A stretch of DNA of 64,000 nucleotides. Source: JANQIO01 sp043585095. Its GTDB lineage: Bacteria > Pseudomonadota > Gammaproteobacteria > Pseudomonadales > Halieaceae. Positions 26,523-36,017 of the stretch are shown here, piece after piece (within the stretch, counting starts at the first letter, position 1; each line of letters opens with the position of its first letter). The position numbers and the translations under genes are program-made. The stretch spans positions 3,162,001-3,226,000 of the forward strand of contig CP121321.1 of the NCBI GenBank assembly GCA_043585095.1, given 5' to 3'. Under the pieces are notes generated by a model. The model was given only the letters and a program-made list of their open reading frames with translations. It was not told the DNA's origin and searched no databases.

Positions 26523-27160
26523 TCGTGGTAGAAGATCGCATCCCTCACCGCATGCGGCGCATCGCCGAAGGCAGAACCCCCTCCCAGGATCGCTCCTGGC
26601 AGCGCCGCGAAACCATCTTGCAGACTACCGCAGCGCTGCTCGATCGGGTGGGCTTTGATGATTTAACGACTATTCTTATCGCCAAGGAGATGGGCATCTC
26701 CGTTGGCACCCTGTATCACTACTTCCCCAACAAACAGTCCATCCTGTATGCGCTGGGTGAGCGGTGGCTGGAGCAGCAAACCACGGCGCTAAACACGATT
26801 GCCGATCACCCGCTGGAAGACTTGAGCCTTGAGGACTTCATTGAGCTCGCGTTCAAGCAGCTGCTGACCTCCTACCGAGAGCAGCGCGGCCTGCTGCCAC
26901 TCGTACAAGCCATGTGGGCCGTCCCCGAGCTGCGCGATCTGGACGATCGACACGACGAAGTCATCATCAGCTATCTCGAAGAGATGTTTAAGCGCGTCGG
27001 CCTGTCCCACAGCAAACTCGAACGCCGCCGCCGCGCCCGGCTTATGCTGGAAATGGTCCACGCCCTGTTTCTGACTGTGGTTGAGCAGACGCCTGCGCAA
27101 TCGAAGCGCAGTTTTCAGGATGTGCAGGCTTTAGGCCTGGCAATACTGCAGAGGCCTTGA
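26519..27160 (+). CDS. TetR-family transcriptional regulator
   Basis: 213 residues. The N-terminal TetR helix-turn-helix (about 30-78) shows ILQTTAALLDRVGFDDLTT and MGISVGTLYHYFPNKQSIL, the family's diagnostic stretch. The C-terminal ligand domain is all-helical. The frame opens with TTG at 26519, overlapping the puuB stop by 4 bases; a GTG at 26525 is the other candidate. This overlap makes co-expression with puuB likely and points to feedback control of the puuA/puuB promoters by a polyamine-derived ligand (inference). Confidence 0.88.
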   Translation: MIVVEDRIPHRMRRIAEGRTPSQDRSWQRRETILQTTAALLDRVGFDDLTTILIAKEMGISVGTLYHYFPNKQSILYALGERWLEQQTTALNTIADHPLEDLSLEDFIELAFKQLLTSYREQRGLLPLVQAMWAVPELRDLDDRHDEVIISYLEEMFKRVGLSHSKLERRRRARLMLEMVHALFLTVVEQTPAQSKRSFQDVQALGLAILQRP

Positions 27161-27163
27161 GGT

Positions 27164-27226
27164 GGCTCGGTGACTCTGGCTCGGTGACTCTGGCTCGGTG
27201 ACTCTGGCTCGGTGACTCTGGCTCGG
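27164..27226 (+). repeat. 14-bp tandem repeat, 4.5 copies
   Basis: Four perfect copies of GGCTCGGTGACTCT (27164-27219) and a partial fifth (GGCTCGG). It begins three bases after the TetR stop codon. Perfect copies imply recent expansion and probable length variation between strains. Confidence 0.9.
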
Positions 27227-27271
27227 AAACTACCCATACCACACAATTGGTTTAAACCCTCGATTTCAGCG

Positions 27272-27332
27272 TAAAGCAGTGTAGCCAAACTGGTGCTGCG
27301 TGAAGTAGCTTGCTGTTCTATACGCTGCTTTA
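27272..27332 (+). repeat. 12-bp inverted repeat upstream of DUF885 gene
   Basis: TAAAGCAGTGTA (27272-27283) pairs with TACGCTGCTTTA (27321-27332) with one G-T pair and a 37-base spacer. It ends 36 bases before the ATG at 27369 and may be a leader hairpin or a paired regulator site. Confidence 0.35.
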
Positions 27333-27368
27333 TGGCATAACAATATCTTAGTTCTCTAAGGACTCTTA

Positions 27369-29201
27369 ATGCGCACGTTTTTTCGCCTTAGCCGCTGGGT
27401 TTTACTTGGGACGGCGCTGCTTGTGGGCGCAGCATCGATGTGGTTCTGGTTCCTCCCTGTCGGGGTCGACAATTACATCAATAGGGTCACGATCCAGCAG
27501 TTGATCGACTGGCCCGAGACGCTAACCAGCCTCGGCATGATCGACAATACGATTCTAGATTTTCACTCGGACAAGCTTGATGTCTACACGAAGGACCACG
27601 ACGCCAGGACGCTTGCCAAACTCCGAAAAGCGCGAGCGGGCCTTGACCGCTTCGGCCCTGAGGGGCTGCAGGGTCAGGAATTACTGAGCTGGAAAATAAG
27701 CGCATGGTATGTCGACGATCAGATCAGGAGCGCCGAGTTAGAGCACAGCTACTACAGGGTCAATCAGCTGTTCGGCGTGACCGTGGACTTGCCCCGGTTC
27801 CTGACCGATTTCCATGTTATTACGAGCGAGAAGAGCGCACAGCGCTATGTATCGCGGATCGGGGATTTTGGCCGCGTGCTTAGTGAGACGCTTGTGCGCG
27901 TCGAAGACGATGTAGCCAACGGCGTCGTGCCGCCGGACTTCATAATCGAGAAGTCGCTGGTCGGCATGCGCTCGTTCATTGCAAAGGGCGCAGCTGAAAA
28001 CCTGCTGGTAACGACGTTGTCCGAAAAGCTTTCAGCCATCGGGCTCGATGACAGCAAGCGAGCGGCCTACGTTGCGCAAGCCACGACTGCAGTAGAAAGA
28101 GCTGTAATCCCGGGTTACATCACACTGATCGATTACTACGAGGCACTGCTAGAAACAGCGACACACGATGCGGGTATCTGGCGCATTCCAGACGGCGACA
28201 AGATCTACGCCCAGGCGCTACGGAGTTCGACTACGACGGACATGAGCGCCGACGAGATTCACAGCCTTGGCCTTGCGGAGGTCGAGCGCCTCGAAGGCGA
28301 GATGGACTCCGTTCTTGTAGGACTGGGTCTGTCCGAGGGCTCGATCGCTCAGCGTGTGCGCGAGCTTGCGGGCGACCCGGCTCAGCAGTTTCCGAACACG
28401 GAGGCTGGTCGGAATGAGCTGCTGGCCGACCTCAACGCGCTAAACGACACGCTTATGAGCAAAGTCGATAGCTACTTCACAACACTGCCGTCACAGCCAC
28501 TCGAAATTGTTCCCGTACCGGATTACCAACAGGACTCCAGCGCGTTGGCCTACTATGACCGGCCCGCGCTCGACGGCTCTCGCCCTGGCCGTTTCTACAT
28601 TAACCTCAAAAATACGGCAGATAACCCGAAATGGTCGCTGCCAACACTGATGTATCACGAGGGTGCACCCGGACATCATTTCCAGCTTTCATTGCAGCAG
28701 AAGATCACAGGCGTACCTCTCATTCGACAGGTTGTGCCGTTTGCCGCCTACTCCGAAGGCTGGGCGCTTTACGCGGAACACATCGCAAAAACAGACATGG
28801 GTATGTATGACGAGGACACGCTAGGCGATCTCGGGCGCCTGAAGGACGAAATGCTTCGCGCTGTAAGACTCGTGGTTGATACGGGACTGCACGCGCGCAA
28901 GTGGTCACGCGAGCAAGCCATTGATTACATGGTCGAAAAGACCGGATCAACGGACGAAGAGGTGACGCGTGAGGTGGAGCGTTACGTAGTGAATCCGGGC
29001 CAGGCCACCTCCTACAAAGTCGGCCAACTTGCGCTGATACAGATGCGCGCTGATGCAGAGGCCAGGCTGGGAGACAAATTCGACCTGCGCGAATTTCACG
29101 AGCAGGTTCTTATGAACGGCAGCATGCCACTCAGCATTCTTCAGGACCAGGCGTCCGATTGGGTGCAATCGCGGCTCCAAAGTCAGCAGGCCTCTCAGTA
29201 G
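27369..29201 (+). CDS. DUF885 family metallopeptidase-like protein
   Basis: 610 residues with an N-terminal hydrophobic segment (about 10-31), so exported or inner-membrane anchored. The DUF885 domain fills the rest. Its metal-site motif HEGAPGHHF starts at H430 and is followed about 30 residues later by AYSEGWALYAE, which carries the next conserved glutamate. The fold is related to zinc carboxypeptidases of the M32/thermolysin-like clan. Members are probable peptidases, but substrates are not established. An AAGGA site lies before the ATG. It is the last chromosomal gene before the island, its stop being about 110 bases from the left attachment repeat. Confidence 0.88.
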   Translation: MRTFFRLSRWVLLGTALLVGAASMWFWFLPVGVDNYINRVTIQQLIDWPETLTSLGMIDNTILDFHSDKLDVYTKDHDARTLAKLRKARAGLDRFGPEGLQGQELLSWKISAWYVDDQIRSAELEHSYYRVNQLFGVTVDLPRFLTDFHVITSEKSAQRYVSRIGDFGRVLSETLVRVEDDVANGVVPPDFIIEKSLVGMRSFIAKGAAENLLVTTLSEKLSAIGLDDSKRAAYVAQATTAVERAVIPGYITLIDYYEALLETATHDAGIWRIPDGDKIYAQALRSSTTTDMSADEIHSLGLAEVERLEGEMDSVLVGLGLSEGSIAQRVRELAGDPAQQFPNTEAGRNELLADLNALNDTLMSKVDSYFTTLPSQPLEIVPVPDYQQDSSALAYYDRPALDGSRPGRFYINLKNTADNPKWSLPTLMYHEGAPGHHFQLSLQQKITGVPLIRQVVPFAAYSEGWALYAEHIAKTDMGMYDEDTLGDLGRLKDEMLRAVRLVVDTGLHARKWSREQAIDYMVEKTGSTDEEVTREVERYVVNPGQATSYKVGQLALIQMRADAEARLGDKFDLREFHEQVLMNGSMPLSILQDQASDWVQSRLQSQQASQ

Positions 29202-29309
29202 TGGGCAATCTCGCACTATTTTTGGCCACCCTGGCGGGGAGAGGCCAGAATTCGTAAAGAGCCGCAATCGGCCGGAGACCGTGGGCTGTTTTAAGGGCTA
29301 TTGGGGAAA

Positions 29310-29324
29310 TTGGTCGGTGTGAGA
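29310..29324. repeat. Left attachment repeat of island
   Basis: TTGGTCGGTGTGAGA, identical to 44564-44578. It is the displaced copy of the tRNA-Pro 3' end produced by integration. Confidence 0.9.
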
Positions 29325-29629
29325 CCGCCCAATATAGACATATAACACTTTGATTTTATTGAATTAGTATATTTTCATTTGATATAAATACCCGCATATG
29401 TACCAGCAACTAAAGTCGGCACACCTTCTCTTCAAAGACCACATTTAGATCGACGGCCACTCTGATCTCAATCATTTAGTTTCGGCAAGAGGTGCCACCC
29501 TACAGGGCTGGTTACTAAGAGCTGGGCAATTATAAAGGCAGTTTGGTTATTTTCGGGTGGCCATATGAAACCAGATATAGAATTTCTCATATATCTTTGA
29601 ATTCCCCGAAAATACAAAATATTTGCGCT

Positions 29630-29653
29630 ATTATTTTAATTACATAAAATAAT
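29630..29653. promoter_or_regulatory. Palindromic operator-like site before Fic gene
   Basis: ATTATTTTA and TAAAATAAT form perfect 9-bp arms around ATTACA, 31 bases before the Fic start. Such a site over the promoter fits autoregulation, perhaps through the winged-helix end of the Fic protein itself (inference). Confidence 0.45.
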
Positions 29654-29684
29654 GCAAAACATATGGGCGAATATTTTTATATAA

Positions 29685-30851
29685 ATGGACATATCAAAGT
29701 TTTCTGATGATCGCACTGGCCAACTCGTCACTGTCCCTGTCCCGACAGGGGAAGACTGGGCATTTGTGCCTGCGCCACTATATCCGGCATGGGAAATGCC
29801 AACCAGTACCTGGGCTTTATTGGCGGATGCAAAGATGGCCTTGGGAAGGCTTGATGGGGTCGGGAGTAGATTGCCTAACCCCGAATTATTGTTGTCCCCA
29901 CTGCGGAGTAGGGAGGCGTTGAGGTCCTCTAGCCTGGAAGGGACATATGCAACTCCGAGAGAATTACTGCTCTTTGAACTGGAGCCAGTGAAACCATCTG
30001 CAGCCGGCGATAAGGCAAATGCTCAGCTTGAGGTTTCGAACTATAGTCGGGCCCTAAGGGAAGGATTCAATGCGCTGCAGGAATACCCATTTTCACTAAC
30101 CATCGTGAGGAATCTGCACCACTGGCTTCTTGAGGGCGTACGTGGTGAAGACAAATCTCCGGGGCAGTTCAGGGAGACGCAAGTACACATTGGCTCGGAT
30201 AGGCGCTTCATTCCACCACCACCAACCCACCTAACCCAGTGTCTAGATGAACTCGATACAAAGTTGCGTCCAGAGGATCCAAACAATTCTGTTTATGACC
30301 CTTTGATCATGTGCTATCTCCTTCATTATCAATTCGAGACCATACATCCATTTCGTGATGGTAATGGGCGGGTGGGCAGATTGCTTCTGGCTTTGACTAC
30401 TTGGAAGTGGTGTGGAATATCTATGCCATGGCTCTATATGAGTCCCTATTTCGAACGCTACAAGGATGAATACATCAACAACCTATTCAACGTCAGCGCC
30501 AAAGGGGATTGGGCTACTTGGATCGAATTTTGTTTGAGGGGCACTATTGTGCAGGCCGAAGATGCTATCGCAAGAAGCGAAGCCCTCATAATGTTGAAGG
30601 ATGAATGGACGCTAAAAATTACTGACGCAAATATTCGCTTAGTAACGCTGATAGATAGTCTATTTACCCAGCCAGTTCTCACGACTTCCATGGTCAAGCA
30701 CCTTACGAACGTTTCTCAACCAACAGCCCAAAGTGATATCGATAAGCTCGTAGATGCGAAGGTCTTGATGCCGATTGATGGTACAAAACGGCCAGTAATC
30801 TATGTGGCGCCTCAAATAGTGGACATCGCGTATAACGAACCCAGCGATTGA
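29685..30851 (+). CDS. Fic domain protein with N-terminal inhibitory motif
   Basis: 388 residues. Fic enzymes transfer AMP or related groups to protein hydroxyls. The catalytic loop HPFRDGNGRVGR begins at H221 and is complete. The inhibitory motif (S/T)xxxE(G/N) is present as S81 to G86 (SSSLEG), which places it in class II, where the inhibitory helix is N-terminal in the same chain. A C-terminal winged-helix-like part (about 320-375, TSMVKHLTNVSQPTAQSDIDKL) suggests DNA binding. It sits at the left end of the island, facing the HEPN gene with their stop codons adjacent. Composition is AT-richer than the chromosome. Target and role (toxin, regulator or defence effector) are unknown. Confidence 0.9.
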   Translation: MDISKFSDDRTGQLVTVPVPTGEDWAFVPAPLYPAWEMPTSTWALLADAKMALGRLDGVGSRLPNPELLLSPLRSREALRSSSLEGTYATPRELLLFELEPVKPSAAGDKANAQLEVSNYSRALREGFNALQEYPFSLTIVRNLHHWLLEGVRGEDKSPGQFRETQVHIGSDRRFIPPPPTHLTQCLDELDTKLRPEDPNNSVYDPLIMCYLLHYQFETIHPFRDGNGRVGRLLLALTTWKWCGISMPWLYMSPYFERYKDEYINNLFNVSAKGDWATWIEFCLRGTIVQAEDAIARSEALIMLKDEWTLKITDANIRLVTLIDSLFTQPVLTTSMVKHLTNVSQPTAQSDIDKLVDAKVLMPIDGTKRPVIYVAPQIVDIAYNEPSD

Positions 30852-32171
30852 TTAATGTATCGGTTCCCCTTTGTGACCCAATAGTTCATCGAGCATTTCA
30901 CGATAAAATTCGGTTACTGCCTGCGGCCTTTCCCGTCGCTCCACAAATGAGTACCAGGAATTACCAAGATCGAAGATATCCATTATCTGGAGGGCGAGTT
31001 CGCGAATCTCAGATTGTCTGTTGTGGGCAATCAGCGGTAATTGTACGGAGAACAAACTCACCGGGCAGATGTTTTTAATATATTGCTTGGACCTTGAGCC
31101 CAAAATATGTGCTTCATAAATATCTAAAGGCTCTATTTTTCCTGTATCGCCAAGAAGCGCAGTTATAAGCTTTCTCGCGTCCTCATTGGGAATTTCGTCA
31201 GAAAGTGGAGGAAAAAAGCCATCCTTCTGATATAGGCCGCTCTGGTGCAACTTGTTGAGAGTCAAAGTGGCTTTTGACACTCCAAGCAGATCCAGGTCTT
31301 TTGCATCTGGATAGAGGCTTTGATAGGTGAGCCAATTAAAAATCGCATCGTCAACTAGGCCCGCTTGAGCCTCCAGCTCTGCACATCCAGATTCACTGGC
31401 ATCTTGAGCCGCTCGATAGTAAATTTTCTTCTTCTCAGACGGGTCAAATGTATTGAACTCATCCATATCCAAGCCTTTAGTCCAATCGTACTCAGGCTGG
31501 CATAGTACTTCTGTGATGACTTCGCCTATCTTGGCACTAATTCGATCCAGATTGTTCCAATGTACAGCTGGCCAGTCCTTGATCCCTATTATTCCAGACA
31601 GCTCTCTTTTTGGTTGAGGATCTACTCCCACATCTTCCTTGTCTGGCCTCGGACTAAAATCGGGCATGCCAGCTATCGCTATATAGAGCATCATATTTTG
31701 ATTAACCCACTCAAATCTCTGTAGATGATCCGAAGTGAGCTTTCTGGTATCAGTGACGAAACCACGTTGCTCTATCCAATCAATCTCATGTTGTACGGGT
31801 TTCCCTGACTGATTTTCCCATGAGGCATGAACAATACGATTGCGTAAATACTTCGCCGCGAGATAATCATTAAACACCTCCTCTTTTACATTGATGCCAT
31901 TATCAATAAACGCCTGTTTTAGTGAGTGAATCCGGTCTCCGTTTTTGACGTCCTTGGCAAAGTATTTTTCCAAGATTTTCATATTATCTCGGTCCAGCCA
32001 TGACTCTAGCATTGCTTCGATGCTGCCAATCATGAAAACCAGAAAAAGTCGGCATGTGGACGCGTCCACATAGTCTGAAATTTCTGATCTGAGGGGGTGC
32101 GTTAACAACGCCTCTCTACCCTCAATTAGAGTTATCAAGTCATCTGAATATGTATCAATGAATTCATCCAT
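30852..32171 (-). CDS. HEPN-domain protein with RNxxxH ribonuclease motif
   Basis: 439 residues from the ATG at 32171, which has AAAGGAG about nine bases upstream and overlaps the metallopeptidase stop by 8 bases. The N-terminal helical part (about 30-125) ends in YLRNRIVHASWE, holding R110-N111-x3-H115, the RNxxxH signature of HEPN ribonucleases such as PrrC, RloC and many toxins. The C-terminal 300 residues match nothing I recognise. No Walker motif is present, so it is not PrrC itself. As the last gene of a type I restriction-modification operon it may be an RNA-cleaving suicide effector released when restriction fails. That role is inference; the HEPN motif is seen. Confidence 0.75.
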   Translation of the reverse strand: MDEFIDTYSDDLITLIEGREALLTHPLRSEISDYVDASTCRLFLVFMIGSIEAMLESWLDRDNMKILEKYFAKDVKNGDRIHSLKQAFIDNGINVKEEVFNDYLAAKYLRNRIVHASWENQSGKPVQHEIDWIEQRGFVTDTRKLTSDHLQRFEWVNQNMMLYIAIAGMPDFSPRPDKEDVGVDPQPKRELSGIIGIKDWPAVHWNNLDRISAKIGEVITEVLCQPEYDWTKGLDMDEFNTFDPSEKKKIYYRAAQDASESGCAELEAQAGLVDDAIFNWLTYQSLYPDAKDLDLLGVSKATLTLNKLHQSGLYQKDGFFPPLSDEIPNEDARKLITALLGDTGKIEPLDIYEAHILGSRSKQYIKNICPVSLFSVQLPLIAHNRQSEIRELALQIMDIFDLGNSWYSFVERRERPQAVTEFYREMLDELLGHKGEPIH

Positions 32172-32913
32172 CTGTTCGTGCTCCTTTCCATTCGGAAGAC
32201 CGAGCGCCGGGAAATTGATCAAGTGGTAACTCATTCAGCTCCGCACGGGCCTCCCTCCAGGTTGGATAATGCCGATCGAGGAGGGCTACAAATTGATCAT
32301 TATGGGAAGGCACTATTAGGTGCGTCATCTCGTGGACAATTATGTACTCCACCAGGTCTTTCGGCTTTTTTACCAACTCGGTGTTTAAGCGGATATTAGC
32401 TGCCTTGTGGTTACAGCTTCCCCACTGTGTCTTCATGCGTTGCAGATAGTAAGCGCGGACTTTTACCCCGAGCTTCGTCTCCCAGCGATTGATGATGGGC
32501 GGGATAACCTCATGAAGTAGTGAACGATGCCACTCCTGCATCACCTGTTCTCGCTTTTCCCGTGTACTGCCCGGCCTTACCGTGATCGTAATTCTTTTAT
32601 GGTCCAGCCTTACGGATGGCTTCTCATCGCGGTATTCCACAGACAGCAGGTAACGTCGACCCCAGAGATAGTGGCTCTCGCGCTCGACATACTCTCGAGT
32701 AGTCTCTCTGGGTTGATTTAGAAGCTTCTCCTGCTGGTCACGAATCCAGCCTAGCTTAGAGATCGCATAAGCCCTGGCGACCTCGAGCCTGGTCTCTGTT
32801 GGCGCTGCAAGCGTTACCCTACCGTCTGGTGGGTGCACGCTGAGATGCACGTTCTTGATCGCCTTGCGCGTGACCTGAATGTCTATTTCGCCGAGTTTGA
32901 TGGCTTCCTTCAT
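32164..32913 (-). CDS. YgjP/M48-like zinc metallopeptidase (DUF45)
   Basis: 249 residues. The C-terminal part has the zinc motif HEMTHL with H194, E195 and H198, then H204 in PSHNDQF as a probable third ligand, and upstream the family's RMKTQWGSCN. This is the YgjP-like DUF45 family, related to M48 and SprT-type peptidases. The ATG overlaps the hsdR stop by one base (TAATG) and its own stop overlaps the HEPN gene, so all are translated together. Proteins of this family are often encoded beside hsdR, but their role there is not established. It may cut or control a partner, or act on DNA-bound protein. Confidence 0.88.
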   Translation of the reverse strand: MKEAIKLGEIDIQVTRKAIKNVHLSVHPPDGRVTLAAPTETRLEVARAYAISKLGWIRDQQEKLLNQPRETTREYVERESHYLWGRRYLLSVEYRDEKPSVRLDHKRITITVRPGSTREKREQVMQEWHRSLLHEVIPPIINRWETKLGVKVRAYYLQRMKTQWGSCNHKAANIRLNTELVKKPKDLVEYIIVHEMTHLIVPSHNDQFVALLDRHYPTWREARAELNELPLDQFPGARSSEWKGARTDG

Positions 32914-35900
32914 TAGTAGCCCGGCTGCTGTTTAATGATTTCAAATATTGCCGCGGTGGCATCTCGGTTCCGATCCATTAATGGATACAACTCATTCAGT
33001 ATCTGGCGCTCGCGGGCCTCGTCGCCCCTGAAATCGGAAGGGGCATTTTCTCTCATAACCCTATCGATCTTCAGAGCGAGGTCAGCTCTGGCCTGAACTT
33101 CTGCGGGGTCTGGTTCGCAAACTTCATTCGCAGCACCACCGCTGGATAAGATGGCGAAGAGGTTGTTGAACAGTACTATGGCTTCGGGGTGACCAGTGAG
33201 TTCTGGCGGATGTTCCCCATCCGAGCCCTTGGAAGCCATTCTCTTAACGAGCGCCTCAGCATTTCTAAGGAACGTTTCGTATGACTCCGTATCTTCGCGC
33301 TTTTGCTGAATCAGGTCGTCCAATAGCTGCGACATCTGCTCATAGAATCTTGGGTCGGTGAGTTGCTCACGAATGATGGTCTTGCGGACATTGTTGATGA
33401 TGCCTTCAGCGACCGAATTGTTGGAGAGTTTCCCCTTAGCATTCAGCTTCTTTGCGATAGCGTCATGGATTCCGGTCTTGATGATTAGCTGGGTCAGAGA
33501 GAGCGAGTCGAGATTTCCAAGGTCATCTGCCTGGTGGGCCTGAATGTAAGTGTTTATCAGGTGCCGCATATCGGCTTCGTAAGGCTTGATATCCAGCTCT
33601 TCATTCGAGTGTTGCTTGATGGCGTTACGAATCTCAACGAATGCCGCAACATCAGCCTGTAGATTGGTGATCTCGCTTGCAGAATATCCTGCAGCGGGAA
33701 GTTCTTGCGATATCGCTGCATAGGCTCGCACAAATGTCACCACGGCCTTGTAGAAGGCGATGCGTAGTTGCTCGCTTTCGTTCAAGGCATCGGGATCGTT
33801 CGCATTGCCGCAGAAGTAATGGAGGAACTGCTCAACCTCTCGAGGCTCGGCGACTGGCTCACAAAGATAATGCAGGGCCTCCCGTGCTGCCTCCAGCTTA
33901 AGCCTGCCTTCCTCAAGCCAGTTTTTGACAGTGACATTTCCGTTGTCACCGCCCTCATCGATATCAAGCTCATCGGAGGTGTAGACCGCTATCGAGTTTT
34001 GCACATCAGCGAACAGTTCCTTGAAGTCCACGATATAGCCGTAGTCTTTGTCATCGCCATCCAGTCGATTGGTGCGACAGATCGCCTGGAACAGATTGTG
34101 ATCGCGCATCTCGTTGTCGAGGTAGATATATGTGCAAGATGGCGCATCAAAGCCCGTGAGCAACTTGCTCACGACTATCAGAAGTTTGCAGTTGGCGGGT
34201 TCGTGTATGAAACGTTGCTTGAGCTGGTCCTCGTAGTCCTTCGTCGATTGTTCACCATGCAGAACATGCTGAGTGTAGGTGTCGAACTTGTAGCGCTCGT
34301 CGCTATCAGCTGGCTCGCGTGAGATCGCATTGTGGTTGGGCTGATACGAAGTCACGATGCCGCAATATCTGCCGAAACTAGTATTCTGAAACAGCCGGTA
34401 GTAATGACAGGCGTCGTAAATGGATGCGGCGACCAGTATGGCTGTGCCTCTATCGTTGTTAAGTCGCGGCTTAAGAGCGAAGTCCTGGATAATGCTGGCA
34501 ATGATGCGCTGCTTGCGCTCGCCAGCACTCATCAGTTCTTCCATCGTCGCCCACCGCTTGCGAAGAACGGCCTGTTGATAGTTGTTTAGTCCCTGGGTCT
34601 TTTGCGTAAACCAATCGTCAATTGCCTGCTCTGAAATCAAGCGTTGCGGCACGGCTCGTGCCTCGTATTTAAGGTCCAATACCACGCCATCGGCGACTGC
34701 CTCGTCGAACTTATAGGTGTGGATATAGGTGCCAAAGACTTCACGTGTGGTCTGGCGGTCTTTGCGAAGCAGAGGCGTACCGGTAAAGCCGATAAAAATT
34801 GCGCCCTCCATCCACTGTTTCATCTGCCGGTTCATGCCGCCCCCCTGGGTGCGATGACATTCGTCGACGAACACATAAAAACGACCATGGATCGATGGAG
34901 GTGCGCTCTTCAGATCAGGGTCGAACTTGTGCACCAGTGCGCAAAGCAGTCGAGGGTTAGGGGCGCTCAGCTTCTGAACAAACTCCTGCCGGGACGTGAC
35001 TCGCGGTGAGGGGTCGTCTGCGCCTATCACCCCAGCATTCCGCATCACTCCGTCGATTTGCTTGTCCAGCTCATCGCGATCCGTGATGATGAGCACGCGT
35101 CCGTCCGGGTCCTGCTCTAACAGCCACTTGGCCAGCAGCACCATCAGAATACTCTTGCCGCTACCCTGTGTGTGCCAGATCACGCCACCCTCACGCTGCT
35201 CTATGCGTTCTTGGGCGGCCTTCAAGCCTAGATACTGGTGCACTCTAGGTACTTTCTTCTGACCCGCGTCAAAGATGATGCTGTTGCGGATCAGGTCGAG
35301 CAGGCGCGACTTTTCGCACATCTGGACCAGAGGCACGTCGAGCAGGTAGCCGGTAGTTGGAGGAGTGGTGGATTCCTCGTTCCAAGTCAAAAAGTACTTC
35401 TCAGGTGTGCCGGTCGTTCCGTATCGCAAGCCCTGTGAATCATTGCCCGCAAATACAAGCTGTACCGTGCTAAAGAAACCTTTGTTGAAGATTTCTTCTT
35501 GGTTGGTGATGAGCTGGCGAATGCCATCAATAATGTCCACTGAGCTACGCTTTAGCTCGATTACGGCGATTGCGAGACCATTCAGGTAAAGCACAAGATC
35601 GGGGCGGCGCTGGTAACCCCCCTTGAGGGTGACCTCTTCCGCGACGGCAAAGTCATTGCACTCCGGGTTGTCCCAGTCGATCAGATGCACCGTCTCGTGC
35701 GCCTGTCCCGCGGCTGTTTGCACGGGCACACCGTAGCGCAGCAGGTTGTAGGTGCGAAGATTCGCCTGATAGAGCGTGATGCCGGTTGAGTCGGCGGCGG
35801 TCTCCAGCTTCTGCAGGGCCGCAGCAATGTGAGCGTCGGAGTAGCCGCGCTTGTTAAGATTCGTTCGGAGCAGCTCGGCCTCGATGCAGCGGTTGTGCTC

Positions 35901-36017
35901 ACGCTGGTGCCAGTCGCCTAAGAACTCGTAGCCGAGACAACCGGATTGACTTGGGTCAGTGAAGAGCGTAATGACCCGTTCCTGAGTCAGCCGTTCGGAT
36001 CGGGGTTGCTCAGGCAT
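32913..36017 (-). CDS. hsdR: Type I restriction enzyme R subunit
   Basis: 1034 residues. The nuclease domain of the PD-(D/E)xK type has D140 and E154-x-K156 (RRPDLVLYLNGLAIAVIELK, about 137-156). The SF2 translocase has Walker A HTQGSGKS (K288), Walker B DECH at 385-388 and motif III FTGTP near 411-415. The second helicase domain includes LLTGFDAP and QAICRTNR. All catalytic parts are present, so the subunit should cut DNA lacking the host methyl mark. It overlaps hsdS by 8 bases and the metallopeptidase gene by 1 base. Confidence 0.96.
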   Translation of the reverse strand: MPEQPRSERLTQERVITLFTDPSQSGCLGYEFLGDWHQREHNRCIEAELLRTNLNKRGYSDAHIAAALQKLETAADSTGITLYQANLRTYNLLRYGVPVQTAAGQAHETVHLIDWDNPECNDFAVAEEVTLKGGYQRRPDLVLYLNGLAIAVIELKRSSVDIIDGIRQLITNQEEIFNKGFFSTVQLVFAGNDSQGLRYGTTGTPEKYFLTWNEESTTPPTTGYLLDVPLVQMCEKSRLLDLIRNSIIFDAGQKKVPRVHQYLGLKAAQERIEQREGGVIWHTQGSGKSILMVLLAKWLLEQDPDGRVLIITDRDELDKQIDGVMRNAGVIGADDPSPRVTSRQEFVQKLSAPNPRLLCALVHKFDPDLKSAPPSIHGRFYVFVDECHRTQGGGMNRQMKQWMEGAIFIGFTGTPLLRKDRQTTREVFGTYIHTYKFDEAVADGVVLDLKYEARAVPQRLISEQAIDDWFTQKTQGLNNYQQAVLRKRWATMEELMSAGERKQRIIASIIQDFALKPRLNNDRGTAILVAASIYDACHYYRLFQNTSFGRYCGIVTSYQPNHNAISREPADSDERYKFDTYTQHVLHGEQSTKDYEDQLKQRFIHEPANCKLLIVVSKLLTGFDAPSCTYIYLDNEMRDHNLFQAICRTNRLDGDDKDYGYIVDFKELFADVQNSIAVYTSDELDIDEGGDNGNVTVKNWLEEGRLKLEAAREALHYLCEPVAEPREVEQFLHYFCGNANDPDALNESEQLRIAFYKAVVTFVRAYAAISQELPAAGYSASEITNLQADVAAFVEIRNAIKQHSNEELDIKPYEADMRHLINTYIQAHQADDLGNLDSLSLTQLIIKTGIHDAIAKKLNAKGKLSNNSVAEGIINNVRKTIIREQLTDPRFYEQMSQLLDDLIQQKREDTESYETFLRNAEALVKRMASKGSDGEHPPELTGHPEAIVLFNNLFAILSSGGAANEVCEPDPAEVQARADLALKIDRVMRENAPSDFRGDEARERQILNELYPLMDRNRDATAAIFEIIKQQPGY

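Larger units (their letters stand above)
29202..29684. other. 483-base gap with left island junction, AT-rich
   Basis: No gene is visible. The first 110 bases are chromosome-like. From the 15-bp repeat at 29310-29324 onward the sequence becomes markedly AT-rich, in line with the start of the island. It includes TACCAGCA at 29401-29408, matching repeats near the integrase, and the palindrome at 29630-29653 before the Fic gene. Confidence 0.6.

Noticed and set aside
27164..27226. CRISPR array
   Set aside because: Units are 14 bases and directly adjacent with no spacers. The same applies to the array at 40449-40534. No cas genes are present.
30852..32171. PrrC or RloC anticodon nuclease
   Set aside because: Both carry an N-terminal ATPase with Walker motifs; none is present here. 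Only the HEPN motif and the RM context are shared.
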